From: Ruminiclostridium papyrosolvens C7
Lineage (GTDB): Bacteria > Bacillota > Clostridia > Acetivibrionales > DSM-1351
Direction of reading: 5' to 3'
Length of the DNA: 64,000 nt
NCBI RefSeq assembly: GCF_000421965.1
Contig: NZ_ATAY01000022.1
Location: forward strand, 62,001-126,000
Position numbers and translations under genes: made by a program. Shown here piece by piece: positions 10,901 through 21,200 of this stretch (the stretch's first letter is position 1; each line of letters starts with the position of its first letter). The notes beneath the pieces are model-generated. The model worked only from the letters and a program-made list of their open reading frames with translations. It did no database searches and had not been told where the DNA came from.

Positions 10901-13900
10901 TGGCAAGCATTCCGGCTATCATTCCAAAACCTCTTTGGGCAATAATCCCTACGTGATCCCCGGATTTTACGCCTCTTTGAATTAACTCCCATGCAATTTT
11001 ATTTGACTTCTCATTTAGTTCCCGGTAGGTCAGTTTCTTCTCATTTTGAACCAGAGCTATATTTTCCGGTGTTCTTTTCACTTGTTCTTCAAAGAGCATG
11101 TGAATGGTTTTATGTTTTGGATATTCCGATACAGTATTATTAAAGTCATAAATCAGTAATTTTTTGTCCTCTTGTGATAAATATCCAACGCTGTTCAACG
11201 GGTAATCCCCATCATTTGCGTATTCTTCCAGGAGCCTTATATAGATTTTTAAAGCGTTACGGATATCCTCTTCATAAAAGTATTTTTGCGAATATTTAAT
11301 CCATACACTGAAGTTTTCAAGAGACTTGGACACCTCAAGGTCAAACAATGTATTGGTCATCTCGTTTGGACTCAGGGTAAGACCGTAGCCTGCTTCAGTA
11401 GCCGCCTTACCCTCATTAGTATAAATACCCTTAAGTACATGAAAATCCGTAAAGTTAAAAATGGTATCAAATATTGGATTCCCTGTCCTGTCTGTCACTC
11501 CCGTTGCATTTGCAATATCACCCAAAAACATCTCATGGGGTTTTGCATTTAGCTGATACGCTTTTACCATTTGAAGAAGCTTTAGCTTGCTAACATTTTT
11601 GTCTGCTTTTATTCTCATAGGTACTGTTATCAAAAAGCAGCCAAGTGCCTTTTCGGAATCCTCAACAGCAGGTCTCTCATGGCTTACAACCCCTGTCACA
11701 ATATCATTTTCCGTGGTTGTAAGCATGAGTAAATATATATATGCACTGATACAAATATCCTTGACAGTACAGTTATTTATTTTCCCTTGCTTTTCCAACC
11801 TGTCCAAAAGCTCTGTGCCTATATTCACCAGACATTTTTTACTCTGGTTAATATTACTGATTTTTTTGCCGGAATAGTTAAAGGGCAGCTTATTTCTGCT
11901 ATATCCCTCCAATACACCTTTCCAGAAATCATTAGTCTCTTTTGAAGATTTTCTGGCGGTATTAATTGCAACAAAGTCTTTGTAGCTGAACTTAAGACTA
12001 TTTAATTCAATTTGTTTCCCCTCAATTAAATCATTGTATACATTTATAAATTCGGTATTGAAGGAAGCTACACTCCATCCGTCCAGAATCGCATGGTGTA
12101 TTGTTGTTATAATATAGTAATGTTCATCATCCAGTTTAAAAAGCTTAACTCTCCATAAAAGTTCGTTTTGGAATTTAAACCTGTTACGTAAGTCCTCACT
12201 CATGTAGTTCTTTATCTTCTCTTCCTGCTGGCACTTTTTAAGATTTGTAATATCATTCGCCGTAACATCCGGTATCAATTCTTTATATACAATCTGGACG
12301 GGCTGGTTGAAGTCCTCTATATTAAATCCTGTCCTTAAAACCGGGTGCTTTTTTGAAATAACCTGTAATGACTGCCTATAAATATCCAAATCAAACTTTT
12401 TAAACTTTATCATAAATGGGAATTGGTCATGGTAAATGGGCTCTTCCGGTTTTGATTTAGAATAAAATACCATTCCCTGCTGTATCCTGCTCAAAGGGTA
12501 TATATCTTCCCATCCATCCGGTAATTTTGATACCAGACTTTTATCTGCAAGAATCTCTTCTTTTGCCTTTTCGACAATTATCAGACCGTTCATTAAATCA
12601 CTTTCGGTTTTTGGTTTTTCACCATTAGCGATTAATAAAGCCATTTCCCCGATAGTCTGGTTTGAATACAAGTCCCTTATATATAGATCAGTGCAAAAGA
12701 CATTGTTTATTTTACTTACAAGGCTAATTGCCTTTATTGAATCCCCTCCAAGGGTAAAAAAGTTTTCCCTGATTCCCACTTTTTCCACTTCAAGAACACT
12801 CTGCCACACTTCCGCCAGTTTTAATTCCAGATCATTTCTTGGAGGCTCATATTCACTTCCCGTTGTGAAATTTCCTTTTGGTGAAGGCAAAGCTTTTTTG
12901 TCTATTTTACCGTTCTGAGTTAACGGAAATTTCTCCATTCCTATAAAATAAGAAGGTATCATATACCCCGGAAGCTCCGTAGCCAGATATTCTCTTAAGT
13001 TTGCTGCAGTTAAGTCCTTATTGCCCATATAGTAAGCACATATATTCTTGTTATTTTCGGAATCTTCTACCACTAATGCAATTGCTTCCTTAATGCCCGG
13101 ATGCTTTAAAAGCTTTGACTCTATTTCTCCCAGTTCTATTCTGTGACCTCTTATTTTTACCTGGTGATCAATTCGCCCTATATATTCCATCTCACCGTCA
13201 GGCAGCATTCTTGCAAGATCTCCGGACTTGTACAGCCTTTCATTAGGCTTGTAAGGATTCATTACAAACTTATCAGCTGTCAATTCCTGTCTGTTGAGAT
13301 ATCCATGGGATACCCCATCTCCCCCGACACATAGCTCACCCGGTACCCCACAAGGAAGGAGCTTCATATTTTTATCCATGATATAAGCCGTTAGGGTTGG
13401 TATCGGCTTACCGATATTACTCTGGTTTGATTCTATTTCCTTTTCAGTTATTTCTTTATAGGTCACATGGACTGTAGTTTCAGTTATTCCGTACATATTT
13501 ACCAGCTTGGTATTCGGATATTTTCTTCTCCAGTCTTTTAACATTGCCGGTTTTAACGCTTCGCCCCCAAATATGACATATCTTATATGAAGCTGACTCT
13601 CACTTTTATCCAATTCCTCATTAATCAGATTTGAGAATGCTGTAGGTGTTTGATTCAATACGGTTACTCTTTCTTTTTTCAGCAATTCAAGATATTCCTT
13701 CGGATCTGCTGCAACGGTTCTGGGCGCGATTACCAGCTTGCCGCCATAAAGCAACGCTCCGTACATCTCCCATACGGAGAAATCAAAGCTGAATGAGTGA
13801 AACATAGTCCAGACATCATTATGGTTAAAATCAAACTGAAAGCTGTCATTTATAAGCAATCTTACTACGTTTTTATGGCTTATCAGCACTCCTTTAGGCA

Positions 13901-15239
13901 TTCCGGTGGTACCCGAGGTATATATAACATAAGCGGTATTTTCAGGACTAACCTCTGTTGTTAACGGATTACTGCCGTATTTCTCCAGTGCCTCAACGCC
14001 ATAAAACTGTATTACACCTGTGCTATTTCCGGCTTCCAGAGTATTGTCAAGACACAAACAAGCCTCAAGAGTTTTACACTGTGGCCCGATTCTGCTTAAA
14101 AGCTCCTGATAATCTTTACTTATAATAACAACACGTATCCCTGCGTCATTTATAATTGCTTTAATACGTTCTTCAGGAAATTCATTGTTTATAGGTACAT
14201 AAGCCCCTCCGGCCTTTAATACTCCCAAAGCGGCAGTTACAAGATGCTCCGACCTATCCATAAGTATTCCCACAAAGGAATCTGGCTTGAAATTTTGCTG
14301 TTTGACCAAAAAATTTGCAAGCTTATTTGCTGTTAAATCAAGTTCATTATAAGTAATATGCCTGTTATTAAATATCACAGCAGTCCTGTCCGGATTTTTT
14401 GCAGCCTGTTCCTCAAATATCTTATGAACGGTTACATTTTTCGGATATTGTGCACCTGTATCATTTAAGCGGTACAATAAATGCTCCTTTTCTTCTTTTG
14501 TAACCAGTTCCAGTTCTGAAATATTTGTTCCCATATCTGTTAAAACCTGATCCAATACATGCTTATAATGCTCTACAAACCTTTTAATTGTACAGATTTT
14601 ATATTTTCCTGAATTATAGTGTACATTTACTTGAATTTGCTCCCCTTTTTGTACCGATATAATCAAGTCATTATTAAAGGAATCGGGCATATCAAAAGCA
14701 ATTGTTTCATTATGTATACTGGATAAAGTCAGTACTATACTGAAAAAAGTAGCTTCAACGTTTTCGCCATTAATTATTTCCATCAATTTACTAACAGGGT
14801 AATGTTGATTTTTATATCCATAAGTTAAGGTTTCTTTTATTTCTCTCAGTAAAGCTGCGAAGGTTAAGCCATCATCAACATTATCCCTTAGAGCAATTAA
14901 CTTATTTGTAAGGTGCTTTTGCTCCCCCTGAACAAAAACCGGAGATCCAATTACAATATCGTTCTGGCCCGTATAACGGTATAATAAAACCTTCAAAGCT
15001 CCTAAAAGTATTACATATAGTGCAAGGTCATTTCCCTTGCCGGCACTTAGGAGCCTTTGCGAGGTTTCCTGACTTAAATTTGATTTATAGTGTCTCTTTT
15101 CGGAATTATTATCTTCCTTGACAAGATCGTATGGTAAATATACTTTACTTGCACTTCCGGATAATTTATCAATCCAGTACTGCTTTGCATCTACAAATTC
15201 CTTTAAAGATAAAGCAGCCTCATCAATTTTTTCGTTCAT
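7998..15239 (-). CDS. NRPS, half-C-A(Thr-code)-PCP-C-A(Cys-like)-PCP-E
   Basis: The 2413 residues read in order: a C-terminal half of a condensation domain without HHxxxDG (1-260); A1 (TSGTTGMPKG near 446); PCP1 (GGDSI near 831); C (HHAILDG near 1051); A2 (TSGSTGTPKG near 1526); PCP2 (GGDSI near 1924); and an epimerization domain with HHLVWDG near 2110 and the E-type HGRE...RTVGWF motif. A1 has the code D-F-W-N-I-G-M-V-H, the established threonine code. A2 reads D-L-Y-D-F-S-L-I-W, two positions from the cysteine code DLYNLSLIW. The E domain predicts a D-configured last residue. The C domain is an ordinary condensation type, not a heterocyclization (Cy) type, so no thiazoline is predicted here. 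The start has GGGGGAG upstream; the gap to the previous stop is 18 nt. There is no thioesterase. Confidence 0.96.
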   Translation of the reverse strand: MNEKIDEAALSLKEFVDAKQYWIDKLSGSASKVYLPYDLVKEDNNSEKRHYKSNLSQETSQRLLSAGKGNDLALYVILLGALKVLLYRYTGQNDIVIGSPVFVQGEQKHLTNKLIALRDNVDDGLTFAALLREIKETLTYGYKNQHYPVSKLMEIINGENVEATFFSIVLTLSSIHNETIAFDMPDSFNNDLIISVQKGEQIQVNVHYNSGKYKICTIKRFVEHYKHVLDQVLTDMGTNISELELVTKEEKEHLLYRLNDTGAQYPKNVTVHKIFEEQAAKNPDRTAVIFNNRHITYNELDLTANKLANFLVKQQNFKPDSFVGILMDRSEHLVTAALGVLKAGGAYVPINNEFPEERIKAIINDAGIRVVIISKDYQELLSRIGPQCKTLEACLCLDNTLEAGNSTGVIQFYGVEALEKYGSNPLTTEVSPENTAYVIYTSGTTGMPKGVLISHKNVVRLLINDSFQFDFNHNDVWTMFHSFSFDFSVWEMYGALLYGGKLVIAPRTVAADPKEYLELLKKERVTVLNQTPTAFSNLINEELDKSESQLHIRYVIFGGEALKPAMLKDWRRKYPNTKLVNMYGITETTVHVTYKEITEKEIESNQSNIGKPIPTLTAYIMDKNMKLLPCGVPGELCVGGDGVSHGYLNRQELTADKFVMNPYKPNERLYKSGDLARMLPDGEMEYIGRIDHQVKIRGHRIELGEIESKLLKHPGIKEAIALVVEDSENNKNICAYYMGNKDLTAANLREYLATELPGYMIPSYFIGMEKFPLTQNGKIDKKALPSPKGNFTTGSEYEPPRNDLELKLAEVWQSVLEVEKVGIRENFFTLGGDSIKAISLVSKINNVFCTDLYIRDLYSNQTIGEMALLIANGEKPKTESDLMNGLIIVEKAKEEILADKSLVSKLPDGWEDIYPLSRIQQGMVFYSKSKPEEPIYHDQFPFMIKFKKFDLDIYRQSLQVISKKHPVLRTGFNIEDFNQPVQIVYKELIPDVTANDITNLKKCQQEEKIKNYMSEDLRNRFKFQNELLWRVKLFKLDDEHYYIITTIHHAILDGWSVASFNTEFINVYNDLIEGKQIELNSLKFSYKDFVAINTARKSSKETNDFWKGVLEGYSRNKLPFNYSGKKISNINQSKKCLVNIGTELLDRLEKQGKINNCTVKDICISAYIYLLMLTTTENDIVTGVVSHERPAVEDSEKALGCFLITVPMRIKADKNVSKLKLLQMVKAYQLNAKPHEMFLGDIANATGVTDRTGNPIFDTIFNFTDFHVLKGIYTNEGKAATEAGYGLTLSPNEMTNTLFDLEVSKSLENFSVWIKYSQKYFYEEDIRNALKIYIRLLEEYANDGDYPLNSVGYLSQEDKKLLIYDFNNTVSEYPKHKTIHMLFEEQVKRTPENIALVQNEKKLTYRELNEKSNKIAWELIQRGVKSGDHVGIIAQRGFGMIAGMLAILKAGGAYIPIDPDYPSTRIEFILNNSDVTTVVADSEYGLAVNKIIRIDTLDYSRFSEENLCIEKNSQDLAYVIYTSGSTGTPKGVMIEHHSAVNLINWVNTKYNVTERDTLLFVTSMCFDLSVYDVFGILASGGRIVIARKEQVQSMENLGRILKKERITFWDSVPSTMNYLINTLEEDEISFTQTDLRLVFLSGDWIPVKLPERVNKFFPKADVISLGGATEGTIWSIYYPIKEVGQFQTSIPYGMPLDNNFFYILDENKNPVPKGVAGELYIGGVGVARGYINRPELTTERFIPDPFVSEIRNPYSSNMLMMYRTGDYGRMMSDGNIEFLGRVDHQVKIRGFRVELGEIESLLLKHEAIREAVVADRETKTGDKYLCAYIVTHEDCSAGTLREFLSQDLPDYMIPSYFVRLQSIPLTSNGKIDRKALPEPETVMETTEEYEAPRNELEEKLLSVWQDILGTPNLGINNNFFDAGGDSIKAMQVISGLKKIGFVLEIRDIFSHQTIKEVSSCVRVKSKKAINHTVTGEIALIPTQKGFFRKTRTDINHWNLSIMLYKKDGFDEKLVEKVFTKILEHHDALRIVFKLDGDRVTQFNRGIDEKLFELRVMDCTGHLDDTKIMDDEIYAINSSMNLEKGPLVKLGLFKRDDGDHLLLVIHHLVWDGLSMMVILEDFATAYRQLVNNEEIRLPEKTSSFKEWSERINLYANSEDLLQELEFWKEMESKTVLPLPKDYFSTENTRKDDETISVDILTEEKTGILFKEANKKHETEVKDILATAFGASIKEWTGQNNVLIDYKIHGREDIFEKIDVTRTVGWFATEYPMVLDMSYSEDLTAQLISIRDTFRKVPGRGLGYETLRDITLLEHKKSLKFNLNPEILFNFSGDFDTNMNLIFGDFSMSPLNKAFNESPNSERKYTLIIEMAVVTGKLYITVHYNKHEYIKETMLKLIDSFKTNLIKLIDKCTLF

Positions 15240-15257
15240 TTTTTATCACTCCCCCAT

Positions 15258-18200
15258 TTAAAAATCTATGTCAATTACAATATCTCTCCGATTTTTATTG
15301 ATTTCTTCTATAATTGAACTCGCCTTTTCCTCATCATAAAAAGCTATATCCTTTATTTTTATGAGTTTATTCTCGGTTATGGATTTTATTATCCTGATAA
15401 ACTGTCTTGACATCTCTTCAATACTTTCCCTTTTAAAGAGAGCCGTGCTGTACTCAATAATAAAATCAATTCCTTCATCCGTTTCCCATGAATAGAGGGT
15501 AAGATCAAACTTCGATATTTTGGATTCCATAATAAAAGGAGCAAATTTTACATTACTTGCCTCCATATTGCCCAAGCCTGTATTCTGTAATACAAAGGCT
15601 ACATCAAACAAAGGATTGCGATCTGAATTCCTTTCCAGCCCTAGCTTATCCACCAGCTTTTCAAACTGGTAATTCTGGTTTTCAAAAGCCTTCAAAGCAT
15701 TTTCCCTTACATCTGCTAGAAAATCATAGTATGTAATATCTGCCTTTGGTTTGTTCCTCATTGCAAGCATATTTACAAACATTCCAACTACATTTTCCAA
15801 ATCTGAATGTGGTCTGCCTGCCACTGAAGTACCTACAACCATTTCTTCCTTGCCTGTAATTTTATGGAGCAGTACGTAGAATGCAGATAAAAGCACCATA
15901 TACATTGTAGTTCCGGTTTCTGATGCAAGCCTTGACAGTTTTTCCGCAATTGAAGAATCAAATCCGAATTTGAATTCGGCACCTTCAAAGGTCTTTATTT
16001 CAGGTCGTGGGTAATCCGTTGGAATATCCAGACTTGGAATTCCGTCCGAAAACAGACTAAGCCAGTAATCTTCTTGCTTTTTCATTACTTCAGTCTTTAG
16101 AATATTGTTTTGCCATTGTGCAAAATCCTTATATTGTATCCTCGGCAATTGGAGCTTATGTCCTCCGTAAAGGCTGTTGAACTCTTTGAGTAATATCCCC
16201 ATTGATACCCCATCAGAAATAATGTGATGCATATCAAATATCAACAAGTGCTTTTCAGCACCTATTTTTACCACATTCACCCTGAATAACGGTGCTTTGC
16301 TTAAATCAAAGGGTCTTATAAAGTTGTCTGTCAGTTTGTTAATATTAATTTCATTTTCTTCAATATCCTCAAAATTATCAATGTTTATGCTGAAGTCAAC
16401 ATAATCACTTATCCTCTGCACCGGCCTTCCATCAACTATTTCGAATGATGTCCTGAAAACTTCGTGCCTTGATACGATTTCCCTGCAAACCTCTTGGAGC
16501 TTGTTTACATCTATTTCGCCTTCTGCAATCACTGCCGAAGAAACATTATAGCTGGTATCACCATCTGTTTTTTCTCCGCTCTTTTTGAGATTTTCTACTA
16601 TATATACCCTTTTCTGTGCAGAAGACAATTCGTAATACTCTCTTTTAGGCACTGGTTTAATAGAGGAATATATACTGACCTTTGCACTGATAATATAGTT
16701 TGAAAGCTGCTTAATTGTGGGACTTCCGAATATTTTAGCCAATGGTATCTCCACATTAAATGCCTTATGAATCTTTGTTACCACTGCTGTGGCTTTTAAA
16801 GAGTGGCCCCCCAGTTCAAAAAAGTTGTCATTTACCCCTACCCTGTCTATATCAAGTACTTCCTTCCATATTTCAACCAACTTTATCTCAACTTCATTTT
16901 GGGGAGCTTCATACTCTTGCCCGGAAGTTACACTTGTTACAGGGTCTGGAACAGCTTTTCTGTCAATCTTACCGTTTTGCGTTAAAGGAATTTTTTCCAG
17001 AGGCACAAAGTATGTTGGAATCATGTATTCCGGCAGCTTACTGTGCAGATATTCTCTTAATTCGGACCCAGACAGGCCTCTGCTCGCCACAAAGTATGCC
17101 GCAAGATACTTATTCCCGCTATTATCAACCCGGTCTGTTACAACTGCTTCTTTTATTTCACCATGCTTCAGCAATTGATTTTCGATTTCACCCAACTCTA
17201 CCCTAAAGCCTCTGATTTTTACCTGATGGTCCGTCCTTCCCAAAAATTCAATATTTCCATCAGGCATCATTCTTCCCAAGTCACCGGTTTTATACATCTT
17301 ATGATTACCGGCATCCAAAAATTTATTATCCACGAAAGAAGCAGCAGTCCGCTTCTCATCATTCATATATCCTCTTGCTACTCCAACCCCGCCAATATAA
17401 AGCTCACCAGCTACTCCCCTCGGAACAACCCTTCCGGCTTCGTCCAATATGTAGAAATAGTTATTATCAATAGGTTTGCCATATGGAATACTTGTCTGGT
17501 ATTCATTTACTTCTTCGATAGGATAGTATATTGACCATACAGTCCCCTCGGTAGCACCACCCAGACTTATTGGCCTTGCATTGGGGAAATATTCCTTTAT
17601 CTTATACGGGAGCTTTACCGGAATCCAATCACCGCTCATAAAAACCAGTCTCAAATCATTCTGTATGAAACCCTCATCATCCCCTTCAAGAGAATTTATC
17701 AGATAATTCATAGTAGAAGGCACCGAATCCCAGAAAGTTATTCTCTCCGTCTTCACAAGGTTTTTCAAATCGGATGGGTTTTGTACCTGTTCCTTCTTTG
17801 CAACTACCACACTACCACCTGCCGCAAGAATACCGAATATGTCATATACCGAAAGGTCAAAACACATAGATGTAATAAATAAAAGCCTATCATTCTTGCT
17901 TACATTAAACTCTCTGTTTACCCAAGATATAAGATTTACCGCCGAATGGTGTTCTATCATTACCCCCTTGGGGCTGCCTGTAGACCCTGATGTATATATG
18001 ACGTAAGCCAATTGACTTGAATCGATTGAGATATCCGGTCTGTAGGCCGGATATAACTCCATATCCCCGTAATTAATTATTACTGTATTTTTATGTGGAA
18101 AATCATAGTCCATATCTGTCACCACTGCTGAAACATCGGAATTTGATACTATGTATTCTTTTCTTGAAGTTGGATAGTCAGGGTCAATAGGCACATAGGC

Positions 18201-21200
18201 ACCCCCGGCTTTTAAAATCCCCAGCATCCCTATTATCATCTCAAAATTTCTCTGTGATATAAGTGCTACGTGATCACCACTTTTTACACCTTTGGATATT
18301 AACTGGTGTGAAAGTCTGTTTGAATACTCATCCAGCTTACCATAGGTTAATGTCCTCCCATCTGATATCAAAGCAATACTTTCCGGGGATTTTTGAGCCT
18401 GCTCTTCGAATAGCTCATGGATTTTCTTATAGGAGTCGTATTTTACCTTTGTATTATTTGAACTGAACAATATTTCTTTCAACTCTTCATTTGTAAGCAG
18501 GTCTTCACCGACTATTACCTTATCATCACTTGAAAATTTCTCAAGAATCCTTTCATATAGCCCGGCAGCAGTCTCAATATCTTCAGATTGGAAAAATGCA
18601 GATGAATACTTTATTTGCATCTCAAAGTTATCCAAGGTCTTTGATACTTCAAGATCAAACAGTGTATTGGTCATTTCTGCGGATTTCAAATCCAGTTCAT
18701 AATAAGAACGTGCTGCAAATTCCGTATTCATTATATCTTCCATTACATGGAAGTCCGTAAAGTTGAACAGGGTATCAAATACGGGGTTTCCGTTATTATT
18801 TACCTCGCCGATAATATTACTGATATCTCCCAAAAACAGTTCATGGGCCTTTACATTTTTTTCATAATCCTTGACTTTATTTAGCAAATCCAACTTGTCT
18901 ATCTCTTTTTCTACTTTTAAACGTAAAGGTACCGAATTTAAGAAACATCCCAGTATATTTTCACTATCTTCCAATGCAGGTCTTTCATGGGTTACAACAC
19001 CTGTAACTATATCATTCTCAGTAGTTATCACCCCCATTAAGTATAAATAGGCACTAAGACAAATTTCTTTCAGGGTACACTGATACTTTTTTGCTTTTTC
19101 CTGTAGGCGGTTCAGCAATTCTGAATTGAAGGACTTTTTTAATATCTTGTTTTCGGTGTCCTTGTTAAGTCTTTTACCTGAAATATTAAAAGGTAATTTC
19201 GTCCTTGTGTATCCCTTTAGCAAATCATTCCAGAATTTCTGAGTTGATTTATTTGCTTTTCTGCTGAGATTAATAGCAACATAATCTTTATAGCTGCACT
19301 TCAGAGGCAAGTTTTCCACTGTTTCACCCTTTAGCAGCTTACTATAATATGCCATAATTTCCGTCATGAGAGCAGCAACACTCCAGCCATCTAAGACCGC
19401 ATGCTGAAAAGATAACAATATGCAGTAGTTATCTCTGTCCAGCTTGAACATTCCCATTCTCCACAACAAGTCATCTTTAAACTTGAATTTATTTTTCAAA
19501 TCCGCAATCATATAAGCCTTTATATGGCTTTGCTGTTCAATTACAGACACTCTTGAAATATCCTCTATTTTAATAACAGGAAGCATGTCTTTATGTACAA
19601 TCTGAAGTGGTTGCGCAAACTTTTCCAAATCAAAGGTAGTTCTTAAAATGGTATGCCTTTTAACAACGAGTTTTACAGCTTCCTGATATTTATCCTCATT
19701 AAATCCCTTGAATTTTATAAGATATGGGAACTGGTCATGGTATATTGGCTCCTCGGGCCTTAGTTTAGAATAGTACACCATTCCCTGTTGTATCTGACTT
19801 AACGGATAAAAGTCTTCAGTATCAGCAGGAAGCTTGCCTGATTCTTCTGTGCTATTTAGGATACTGCTTTTTATTTCATCAATTATTGCAATACCATTCT
19901 TAAGTTCATCTTCCCAACCTTCGGAGGTTATACTTATATTTGCACTCAGTTCCTTTATATTTTGATTGAGGTAAATATCCTTCATCTTAATATTTGTTCC
20001 AAGAGCACTATTCATCCTGCTTACAAGTTTTACTGCCTTTATTGAGTCTCCCCCAAGAGTAAAGAAATTCTGATTTGTACCTACTTTGTCCAACCCTAGA
20101 ACTTTCTGCCAAACCACTGCCATTTTTTCTTCAATCTCATTTCCCGGAGCAACATATTCCTCACCTGTATCAAAATTACCGTCAATAACAGGTAGAGCCT
20201 TTCTGTCAATTTTCCCATTTGAGGTAAGTGGTATTTTATCCAAATAGAATAAATACGCAGGTATCATATAATCAGGTAATTCTTCCGCTAAAAACCCTCG
20301 TATCTCTTCCGATTTAAGTTTCTGGCCTGAAACGATATATGCACTGATATTATTTTGGCCTCTATTCTCTCTTGCAATAACAACAGCTTCCTTGATTTCC
20401 GGATGTCTTAAAAGTTTTGATTCAATTTCACCAAGTTCAATCCTGTGTCCTCTTATCTTTACCTGATGATCTATCCTTCCCAGATACTCTATTTCACCAT
20501 TGGGCAGGAATCTCGCCAGATCGCCGGATTTATATAATCTTTGTAATGGAATATAAGGGTTTGGAATAAACTTTTCCCTTGTAAGCTCAGGTCTGTTTAA
20601 ATAGCCAGGGCCAACTCCATCCCCGCCTACACATAATTCCCCGGGAACTCCGATAGGAACGAGCTTGCTTTCGCTATCCATTATGTAAACCGAAAGTGTT
20701 GGTATAGGTCGCCCGATATTACTTATATTCGTTTCAATCTCATAATCAGTTATTTCCTTATATGTTACATGGACAGTAGTTTCAGTTATTCCATACATAT
20801 TTATAAGCTTTATTGCTGAGTATTTTTCTTTCCAAGGCTTTAAAACTGCTGGTTTTAAGGCCTCTCCCCCAAAGATAACATACCTTAAGGCAAGGGCTTT
20901 TTCCTTACTTTCAATTTCATATTCTATTAAGTTGGAAAAAGAAGTAGGTGTCTGGTTTAGAACTGTTACCTTTTCTGCTTTTAAAAGTTCGAGATAATCC
21001 TTAGGTTCTCTTGCTATACTTTTTGGAACAACTACCAGCTTCCCTCCATAAAGAAGTGCTCCATATATCTCCCAGACTGAAAAGTCGAAGCAGAATGAAT
21101 GAAACATTGTCCAGACATCTTTGTCATTAAAATCGAACAGATTTCTGTCATTAAACAGCAAACGAACAACATTACGGTGCTCTATCATTACTCCTTTGGG

